64,000 nt of DNA. Source: Sphingobium sp. (lineage in GTDB: Bacteria; Pseudomonadota; Alphaproteobacteria; Sphingomonadales; Sphingomonadaceae). Positions 59,124 to 64,000 of the stretch are shown here, piece by piece (position 1 is the stretch's first letter; each line of letters opens with the position of its first letter). A program made the translations under genes and the position numbers. The DNA lies in contig QFQF01000004.1 of NCBI GenBank assembly GCA_003248935.1, positions 1 through 64,000 on the forward strand. The letters run 5' to 3'. The notes beneath the pieces are model-generated. The model saw only the letters and a program-made list of their open reading frames with translations. It was not told where the DNA came from and did no database searches.

Positions 59124-60422
59124 TCAGAACCGAATGCTGGTGTGCGGAATATTGCCCGCGAGGATGGCGACCACGATCAGTTTGGCGATCTCCTCCGAGA
59201 CGCCGCAGCCCATGATACCCTCCTTGGCGGCGCGCTGAATTTTCGAGCGATGGGCGATGTTCGCCTCCTTCGCCGCCTGTTCCTCGGCCTCCCGGTCCTT
59301 GCGGGCCTGAAACTCCATCGCATCGACGATGATTGTCCGGGCCTTGGCCAGCGCCTCGCGCGCCTCCTGCTCCAGCGGCCCGAAACTGGCGTCGATGACG
59401 ATCTTCTCGTCCAACTCGCGGAGCAGGATGGTGTACGGGTACTGCTTGCCGCCGATGTAGCCCATCGCGCATTCACTGATATGCTGGATGATCGACCGGG
59501 CGTAGGCTTCCTGATGGGCGACCCGTTCACGCTCCTTGGCGGCATCGATCTCCGCCTGGGCGGCGCGCTCCCTCTCCTCGCGTTCCTGTCTCGCAGCCTC
59601 TTCCGCCTCCCGGCGCGCACGATCCGCCGCTTCCTGACGCCCCCGCTCGATCCGGGCCTTTTCCTCATCCTCGCGGCGACGGCGGTCAGCCTCCGCCTTC
59701 TCCTCGGCGGCGGCCCGCTCGCGCTCGGCCTGTTCATTGGCCAGGCGGGTGCGCTCGGCTTCCTCGCGGGCGGCGGACTCCGCGCGCAGGCGATCAAGTT
59801 CCTCGCGATCACGCCGGGCCTGTTCTAGCCGCTCGATCGCCCCGGTGAGCGTCGCCACGGTGCTGTCCCGCAGATCCGTCACCATCTCGATCCGCGGACC
59901 GAACATCTCGTCGGACAGGTTGCGTCCCCTGATCCGGTCGATGCGCTCCCTGATCTCTTCGATGCTATCGCCTTCGCGGACCACGGAGGCCGCCATCATG
60001 TCGTCGATGATGGCTTGCGCCTCGGCCTTGCGGGCATCCTCACGATCCTCCCATGCGGTGAGCGGCGCGCGGACTTCATCGCGCAGGGCGTCCATCGTGT
60101 CGACGATGTGCTTGCCCGCTGCATTGACCGCGTTCGTCTTCGTGCGCCATTCCTCGGTCAGGCGGCGCTTTGCGGCCTCGATCGGCGTCTTGCGGCGCGA
60201 CACACCGGCGGCGTTCGACCTGATCCTGTCACGCCCCTTCTCGGTGGCGACGGTGCCCGGATCGATTTCGATCTCTTTCCTGACGGCGGCGAGGAAGGCG
60301 TCGAACTTCGCGCCGTCGGTCAGGACAATGGTGGGATCTTCCGCGACATCGGCGAGAATGGCGCGTTCGTCATCCGTGAGCGCGGGGACGGCGGGATCGA
60401 TCTTGCGTGCGGCCTGTGCCAT
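59124..60422 (-). CDS. Coiled-coil phage protein
   Basis: A 432-residue protein with a long charged coiled coil. Residues 1-190 are soluble helical (ALTDDERAILADVAEDPTIV, then RKTPIEAAKRRLTEEWRTKT). Residues about 200-330 are an uninterrupted Glu/Arg/Ala coiled coil. The C-terminal 100 residues have QHISECAMGYIGGKQYPYTI and VSEEIAKLIVVAILAGNIPH. Phage recombination operons often have a DUF1351-like coiled-coil protein beside the annealing protein, and this one fits by position; the identity is not proven. ATG at 60422 gives MAQAARKID; the longer frame adds 25 residues and lies inside the next gene. Confidence 0.75.
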   Translation of the reverse strand: MAQAARKIDPAVPALTDDERAILADVAEDPTIVLTDGAKFDAFLAAVRKEIEIDPGTVATEKGRDRIRSNAAGVSRRKTPIEAAKRRLTEEWRTKTNAVNAAGKHIVDTMDALRDEVRAPLTAWEDREDARKAEAQAIIDDMMAASVVREGDSIEEIRERIDRIRGRNLSDEMFGPRIEMVTDLRDSTVATLTGAIERLEQARRDREELDRLRAESAAREEAERTRLANEQAERERAAAEEKAEADRRRREDEEKARIERGRQEAADRARREAEEAARQEREERERAAQAEIDAAKERERVAHQEAYARSIIQHISECAMGYIGGKQYPYTILLRELDEKIVIDASFGPLEQEAREALAKARTIIVDAMEFQARKDREAEEQAAKEANIAHRSKIQRAAKEGIMGCGVSEEIAKLIVVAILAGNIPHTSIRF

Positions 60423-60423
60423 G

Positions 60424-61527
60424 TCACTGTTGCTCCTGCTGCTTGAGGCGTTTCTCGGCGGCCCCGAACGCCGCCTGCACCCACGCCGGGGCGTCACCTT
60501 CCATGAAGGCGAGATGCGGCTCTGCCTCGGTCTCGATGGCGTCGAGTTCGGCGAGTGTCTTCGCGCCGTTGGCCCTCGCGATCAGTTCGCGCGCCTTGAC
60601 GGCGGATGGGGATTGATCCGAGGCGTCATCATCGACGTGCTGGTCGCCCATCTGGTCGTCGGAACGGCCTTCGGTCTCATCCGTCTGTTGCTTCTCCGGC
60701 GGCTGTGTCTTCCCGGCGATCTGGCGGGCTGCCCTGGTCGCCTCCTCCGTGCCGACACGCGGAAATTCCTCGTCCGGAGAGACCTCCTTGCGGCTGATCG
60801 AGCGATACGAGACCTGGAGCATCGCAAGGTCCATCTCGGTCCAGGAGCGCGCCTGCCCAGCCTTCGCCTCGATACGCTCCCGTGAAATGCCGATCCGCTC
60901 GAAGGCGGTCAGGGCCTCAGCGATGCGAACCTGTAGCGGCTTGCCGTCCTCACCCTTCTCAAGGGTCCGAATGCAGGACTGCTTGGCCACTTCCTTGAGG
61001 TAGGGTGGCAGCACGGCGAAAATGCACTCGCGAAGCCGGCGCGCGCCCATGTTGGCGTTGTTCTCGTAGATGTCGCGCATGTCGGTAAGCACCTCGGCGC
61101 CACCGCGCTTGTCGCGCTTGTGCGGCACCTGGAACGTCATGCGGCTCTGCGCATTGGTCTCCAGATCCCATGCGAATGCCACCATTTCCGAGACAGCGGC
61201 GGCATCATCGCGATTGAGTTCGGATATGCCGTAGAAGATATTGCCCCAGCAGCGGGCAAGCTCGCGCGCCAGATGCACGCTCTCGCCCTGGACCGACTGC
61301 CCCCCGCGCGGAAACTTGAAGAAGGCGGTTTCGGCAACGGCGCGCTGGCCGCAACTCTTGATGACCTTCTCCGTCGCCAGCGCCTCGTCGCGCGGCCGGG
61401 CCTGTGCCACCGTCACGGCGGCCTGCACCTCCGCAACGGCGCGGGACTGCTCAATAGCGGTGGCCTGGGTGGCGACCTCACGCCGACCCTGCGCCATGAT
61501 CTGTTCGGGGGTGACGGGCTTGTTCAT
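60424..61527 (-). CDS. Candidate phage ssDNA-annealing protein
   Basis: A 367-residue protein. The core (about 55-240) has KFPRGGQSVQGESVHLAREL, GISELNRDDAAAVSEMVAFA and GARRLRECIFAVLPPYLKEV, followed by a C-terminal helical piece ALTAFERIGISRERIEAKAG of the sort seen after RecT/Erf-like cores. It is flanked by two nucleases in one operon, the usual place of a phage annealing protein, but sequence motifs of lambda Bet, Erf or RecT are not directly visible. The acidic tail (about 270-310) resembles tails that bind other DNA-repair proteins. I treat recombination function as inference. Confidence 0.55.
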   Translation of the reverse strand: MNKPVTPEQIMAQGRREVATQATAIEQSRAVAEVQAAVTVAQARPRDEALATEKVIKSCGQRAVAETAFFKFPRGGQSVQGESVHLARELARCWGNIFYGISELNRDDAAAVSEMVAFAWDLETNAQSRMTFQVPHKRDKRGGAEVLTDMRDIYENNANMGARRLRECIFAVLPPYLKEVAKQSCIRTLEKGEDGKPLQVRIAEALTAFERIGISRERIEAKAGQARSWTEMDLAMLQVSYRSISRKEVSPDEEFPRVGTEEATRAARQIAGKTQPPEKQQTDETEGRSDDQMGDQHVDDDASDQSPSAVKARELIARANGAKTLAELDAIETEAEPHLAFMEGDAPAWVQAAFGAAEKRLKQQEQQ

Positions 61528-62225
61528 CGTGCGCCACCCAGCGCGGCCCTGGCGGCTGCGAATGGATCGCCGACCGGAGTGCTGCGCCGTGCCGGCGCAC
61601 GAGATGCGCCTCCGGCCTTCGGCTTCTTGAACATCGGCACGCCTCGCTCGCGGACCAGATGCCAGAACACGCGAAGGCTGGCCGCGATATCAACCATGGC
61701 GTCATGCGCGCCATCGAGATCTTCATCGAAGAAGAACCTGATACATTCGGTGAGGCTGGGCGACTTGGGTCCCTGTATGCCGGCACGCAGCATCGCGGGC
61801 GTCGGCGGCAGGTTGACGATGTATTTGGAGCGGTAGAGCGTGCAGAACGCCGGGCACGGCGGTTCCCACTTGAAGCCCTTATGGTGCGCGGCCGTGATCC
61901 GCATGATGCGCCGGTCAAAGCTTTCGTTATGCCCGACCATCAGTTCACAACCCCGGAGCATTTCGACGAATACATCGAAGGCGTCGGCGGCAGGAATACC
62001 CTCGTCCATCGCGCGCTCAAAGGTGATCCCGTGGGCGTCGAATGCTTCCGGCGCGATCACACATCCGGGACGCGGCTGGACGATGCTGTTGAAGCGATCG
62101 GTCTCATTCCCGTCCATGTCGAACTTGAGCATGGCCAGTTGCAACAGGCTCGGCTGCCGCGGATCATCCGATGGGTCGTGCCAGAGCGGAAGTGAACTCG
62201 TCTCAGAATCATATCCAAGGATCAT
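61524..62225 (-). CDS. DEDDh 3'-5' exonuclease (DnaQ-like)
   Basis: A 233-residue exonuclease. The first motif is MILGYDSETSSLPLWH with Asp and Glu, then LMVGHNESFDRRIMRI (Asp), and LDGAHDAMVDIAASLRVFW, giving His and Asp of the DEDDh set. The tail is basic and Pro/Ala-rich. It may proofread or trim strands in the recombination reactions of the operon. ATG at 62225 is chosen as the first Met before motif I; the open frame further upstream is not conserved. It overlaps the annealing-protein ATG by 4 bp (ATGA). Confidence 0.88.
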   Translation of the reverse strand: MILGYDSETSSLPLWHDPSDDPRQPSLLQLAMLKFDMDGNETDRFNSIVQPRPGCVIAPEAFDAHGITFERAMDEGIPAADAFDVFVEMLRGCELMVGHNESFDRRIMRITAAHHKGFKWEPPCPAFCTLYRSKYIVNLPPTPAMLRAGIQGPKSPSLTECIRFFFDEDLDGAHDAMVDIAASLRVFWHLVRERGVPMFKKPKAGGASRAPARRSTPVGDPFAAARAALGGAR

Positions 62226-62236
62226 GGTTTCGCCTT

Positions 62237-63154
62237 TCAGGAGTATGAGAGTTCGCCGCGCTCGACCGCCTGATTGATCAGGGCGCGCTCGTAGTTGGCC
62301 ATCTGGAGGGGGCGGATCGGGCGATCCGGGGATGTGTAACCGGGCCACACCCCGGACTTCAGGCACTCGGCGAAGCGGTTGAGCGCGTGCCGGTTGCGCA
62401 GGCGGGCAAAGTCAATGTCGACGTCGTCGAGGTGGTCGATCGTGACGACGTAGGGATATTCCTTCTCGACCGTGATCAGCACGAAGCGCCGCTTCGCCGG
62501 GCCGTACAACGCCTCTATGACGTCGAGATAATGCGCCGCGGACTGGAAATAGCCGAACCGGGTCGCCGCGCGCTCGTACACGTCGAGCGAAGCGTCCGCC
62601 GCCGTCTTGAGGTCGGGGATGATCTCCATCGTCTCGGGCAGGACGTCGGGGCGCGCGCGAAGCCACACGCCTGTTTCCTCATCCCTCGCGGCAAGCGTCA
62701 TTTCCGGCGTGCCCGCAGTCAGCAGCGCGCCCGCCAGTTCGTCCCGCGAGATGGACTCGGCCATGGCGACGGCCATGTCGTACTGCCCGCGCGTGATGAC
62801 CTGCTTGCCCTTCTGGACCGCATAGTCGCGCGCATCGATCTCCTCCTCCCATTTACGGGAGTGCTGTTCGTTGAAGCCGTGCGGCGTGACGTGGTAGTGC
62901 TGGGTGAAGCGGTCGTTCAGCAGCACCATGTCATGCAAGGCATGCCCGATACTGAAATGCGGCTTTGCCTTTCGCGCGGGGCGGTTCGGGTTGAGGTTGG
63001 ACTGAGCCCAATAGTGCAGCGGCGATTTGGCCGCGATCAGCTTGAGGCCCGACGAGGACACCGACGGCGCGTCACAGATTTCGCGGTCGTGATAGTCCTC
63101 CGCCGATATGCCGGGATAGGCGCCAGGCTCGGTGATGACGAACGGATCGGTCAC
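62237..63154 (-). CDS. PD-(D/E)XK nuclease, RecE/YqaJ-like
   Basis: A 305-residue nuclease of the type found as phage RecE or YqaJ exonuclease. GHALHDMVLL carries the conserved His, PEMTL the acidic residue near 151, WLRARPDVLP the first catalytic Asp at about 170, and IIPDLKTAADAS the DxK (Asp181, Lys183). GTG at 63154 is decided by the GTGA overlap with the next gene's stop; the longer frame reads through that gene. It should resect double-strand ends 5'-3', making substrate for an annealing protein. Confidence 0.88.
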   Translation of the reverse strand: MTDPFVITEPGAYPGISAEDYHDREICDAPSVSSSGLKLIAAKSPLHYWAQSNLNPNRPARKAKPHFSIGHALHDMVLLNDRFTQHYHVTPHGFNEQHSRKWEEEIDARDYAVQKGKQVITRGQYDMAVAMAESISRDELAGALLTAGTPEMTLAARDEETGVWLRARPDVLPETMEIIPDLKTAADASLDVYERAATRFGYFQSAAHYLDVIEALYGPAKRRFVLITVEKEYPYVVTIDHLDDVDIDFARLRNRHALNRFAECLKSGVWPGYTSPDRPIRPLQMANYERALINQAVERGELSYS

Positions 63155-63528
63155 GCCGCCACCGCCCTGCCCAAGCGCAGATCGATGATCGGCAGCGATT
63201 CCATATAGGCCGGATTGCCGCGCGAGCCGCAGAGCGGGCCGCCGGGCATGACGGCATCGATCGCCATTTCGACCGAGACCAGCGTCCCGGCCTGTACCGC
63301 GTCCCGCCACTGTTGCGGGTGGTTGATGATCGGCGTCGTGTGATGGACGAGGATAGCGGTCAATCGGGCGACGCGCGCATCATCCGGATCATAGAAGCTG
63401 TACTCCTCAACCTTGCGCCCGTAGCGCTCGGTCGCGGTGATGACGCGCGGCGGGCTGTCGACGCATTTGCGCAGCAGGTCGCGCGCCTCGACAAGCTGAT
63501 ACCATGGCGTGAGATCGAAGCCGGTCAT
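63151..63528 (-). CDS. Phage-type protein of unknown function
   Basis: A 125-residue protein starting MTGFDLTPWYQLVEARDLLR; the family is not recognised. It has a Pro/Gly-rich C-terminal portion with VMPGGPLCGSRGNPAYMESL. ATG at 63528 is set by the ATGA overlap with the 51-residue gene; a longer frame to 63555 also exists. It overlaps the RecE-like gene by 4 bp. Confidence 0.65.
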   Translation of the reverse strand: MTGFDLTPWYQLVEARDLLRKCVDSPPRVITATERYGRKVEEYSFYDPDDARVARLTAILVHHTTPIINHPQQWRDAVQAGTLVSVEMAIDAVMPGGPLCGSRGNPAYMESLPIIDLRLGRAVAA

Positions 63529-63680
63529 GGCCAGAACCGCACGATGATGGCGCACAGGGCGAAGATGGCGAGCAACTGGGCCAGCACGAGCGCCATGTCG
63601 GCAAGCTCATGGCGGAAATCGGGGTCGCCGCGCAGGCGGCGTACCCTGAGGTGCAGATCGGATTTCGTTGGATCGGACAC
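63525..63680 (-). CDS. Small membrane protein of 51 residues, first gene of the operon
   Basis: This gene is too short for an ordinary ORF list. It starts at GTG 63680 with GGAG six bases before it. The product reads SDPTKSDLHLRVRRLRGDPD after Met, followed by a hydrophobic segment MALVLAQLLAIFALCAIIV. The TGA (63525-63527) forms the ATGA overlap with the next gene, which supports translation. It would have a positively charged cytoplasmic head and one membrane helix. Function is unknown; small membrane proteins at the start of phage early operons are common. Confidence 0.65.
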   Translation of the reverse strand: MSDPTKSDLHLRVRRLRGDPDFRHELADMALVLAQLLAIFALCAIIVRFWP

Positions 63681-63735
63681 ATCTTGCTCCATCTCGGGAT
63701 GGAGTCAGGGCGGCTCCATCGGGTGATGGAGGATG

Positions 63736-63752
63736 GTTCGTTTAAAATGAAC
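63736..63752. promoter_or_regulatory. Phage operator copy 1
   Basis: GTTCGTTTAAAATGAAC, identical to the copy at 63770. It overlaps the expected -10 region for the minus-strand operon promoter whose -35 is TTGACA at 63757-63762. Confidence 0.75.
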
Positions 63753-63769
63753 ATACTGTCAACAAGAAA

Positions 63770-63786
63770 GTTCGTTTAAAATGAAC
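63770..63786. promoter_or_regulatory. Phage operator copy 2
   Basis: GTTCGTTTAAAATGAAC; with flanking bases it is a 6 bp-armed palindrome AAGTTC-N9-GAACTT. It lies directly before the plus-strand -35 element at 63787. Confidence 0.75.
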
Positions 63787-63815
63787 TTGCCGTGTCATCC
63801 AACGAATCGGATACT
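63787..63815 (+). promoter_or_regulatory. Plus-strand promoter for the 63858 gene
   Basis: -35 TTGCCG (63787-63792) and -10 GATACT (63810-63815) are separated by 17 bp. They lie 42 bp upstream of the 63858 ATG, which has its own ribosome-binding site AGGAAAGGG at 63842-63850. Confidence 0.6.
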
Positions 63816-63857
63816 CGCAACCTCGCATTCACCTCATGTGTAGGAAAGGGTATCGCA

Positions 63858-64000
63858 ATGGGCGACGACGCCAAAGCGCCGGGAGAGACGACCGGAGACT
63901 CCCCCGATCTCAGCGGCTCAAGGCCGCCCGCAAATCTTCCCTGGACAGTTCGGCAAGACGACCTAGAATCGCGTGTGCGCGATCTAGAGCTTCGCGTTGG
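63858..64000 (+). CDS. Partial phage gene at the right edge, candidate regulator
   Basis: The first 47 codons of a plus-strand gene, truncated by the window edge. It begins MGDDAKAPGETTGDSPDLSG, a polar low-complexity head, and then RQDDLESRVRDLELRVG, which looks like the start of a coiled coil. It diverges from the early operon across the twin operators, the position normally used by a phage repressor, but no HTH is visible in the part present. The strong ribosome-binding site AGGAAAGGG supports the start. Confidence 0.6.
   Translation, partial: MGDDAKAPGETTGDSPDLSGSRPPANLPWTVRQDDLESRVRDLELRV

Larger units (their letters stand above)
63681..63857. promoter_or_regulatory. Divergent promoter/operator region of the prophage
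   Basis: The region lies between the minus-strand operon and the plus-strand partial gene. Two 17 bp copies of GTTCGTTTAAAATGAAC are present at 63736-63752 and 63770-63786, each an inverted repeat (GTTC-N9-GAAC; the second has 6 bp arms, AAGTTC and GAACTT). They start 34 bp apart. A minus-strand -35 TTGACA lies between them at 63757-63762, and a plus-strand promoter (63787-63815) abuts the second copy. A repressor bound to both would control both directions. Confidence 0.75.
56051..64000. mobile_element. Left part of an integrated prophage or phage-like element
   Basis: From tRNA-Glu to the right edge: integrase and HTH excisionase at the tRNA, then a phage-type recombination block (RecE-like nuclease, DEDDh exonuclease, annealing-protein candidate), a pentapeptide-repeat protein and small unknowns, then an operator/promoter switch. 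Genes overlap by 1-19 bp with almost no gaps, a phage early-operon pattern unlike the spacing in the host genes before it. No capsid, portal, terminase or lysis gene is in the window, so prophage versus other integrative element is not settled. The element continues past 64000. Confidence 0.85.

Noticed and set aside
59737..60885. 382-codon plus-strand frame across the coiled-coil gene.
   Set aside because: It is antisense to a gene with coherent helical structure and a coupled operon position.
63736..63786. Alphaproteobacterial LexA box.
   Set aside because: That site is a direct repeat GTTC-N7-GTTC; these are inverted repeats GTTC-N9-GAAC.

Overview
This 64 kb window is a stretch of alphaproteobacterial chromosome, most probably from a sphingomonad (Sphingomonas or a close relative). 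I base this on the high GC content, the gene order dnaA - rpsT - mutM - ubiE - ubiB - coaBC - dut typical of alphaproteobacteria, the clusters of GANTC (CcrM) sites upstream of dnaA, the SecB/TIM44/MltA/Smr neighbourhood, a FecI-FecR-TonB-receptor locus, and ribosomal protein S12 with Arg at position 88. No similarity search was run; family calls rest on motifs read from the sequence.

Layout. 1-9 kb: rpsL (end of the str operon), a chemoreceptor, an M23 peptidase/bactofilin pair, DUF805 protein, a secreted adenosine-deaminase-like enzyme, a secreted unknown, and a ComM-type ATPase. 9-18 kb: a GGDEF-EAL c-di-GMP protein; the Smr / MltA / TIM44-like operon divergent from secB; murJ, trpS, a DUF4136 lipoprotein and a tiny membrane-protein gene. 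18-27 kb: dnaA and rpsT with a 430 bp regulatory gap, mutM, then the ubiE-ubiB-coaBC-dut-moeB-DsrE-like run and a PmtA-like methyltransferase. 27-34 kb: LysR regulator divergent from a complete distal valine-degradation operon (mmsA, acyl-CoA dehydrogenase, 3-hydroxyisobutyryl-CoA hydrolase, enoyl-CoA hydratase, mmsB), closed by a perfect hairpin. 34-40 kb: TonB-dependent receptor, ECF sigma factor, FecR, a KgtP-like transporter and a class III sirtuin. 40-56 kb: rlmE-ppx, tRNA-Gln, an Asp/Asn-hydroxylase-like protein, a GT2-GtrA / GT-C membrane glycosylation pair, YqaA-like protein, lnt, metK with a structured leader, a degenerate SNase-like protein, an ABC-2 exporter, a PAS-GGDEF protein and recJ.

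56-64 kb: tRNA-Glu(TTC) followed by one end of an integrated prophage or similar element. A tightly overlapping minus-strand operon of 12 genes ends in a tyrosine integrase next to the tRNA. It encodes, from its promoter: a 51-residue membrane protein, an unknown, a RecE/YqaJ-like PD-(D/E)XK nuclease, a DEDDh exonuclease, a candidate ssDNA-annealing protein, a coiled-coil protein, a pentapeptide-repeat protein of 26 near-perfect repeats, a 42-residue membrane protein, two unknowns, an AlpA/Xis-like HTH protein and the integrase. Its promoter faces a second, plus-strand promoter across two copies of a 17 bp palindromic operator. This looks like a lysogeny switch. The element continues past the right edge.

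Start codons were moved from the longest possible frame whenever a Shine-Dalgarno site, a stop/start overlap or a family N-terminus decided the matter. Several genes too short for ordinary ORF lists are reported (18023-18154, 58117-58245, 63525-63680).
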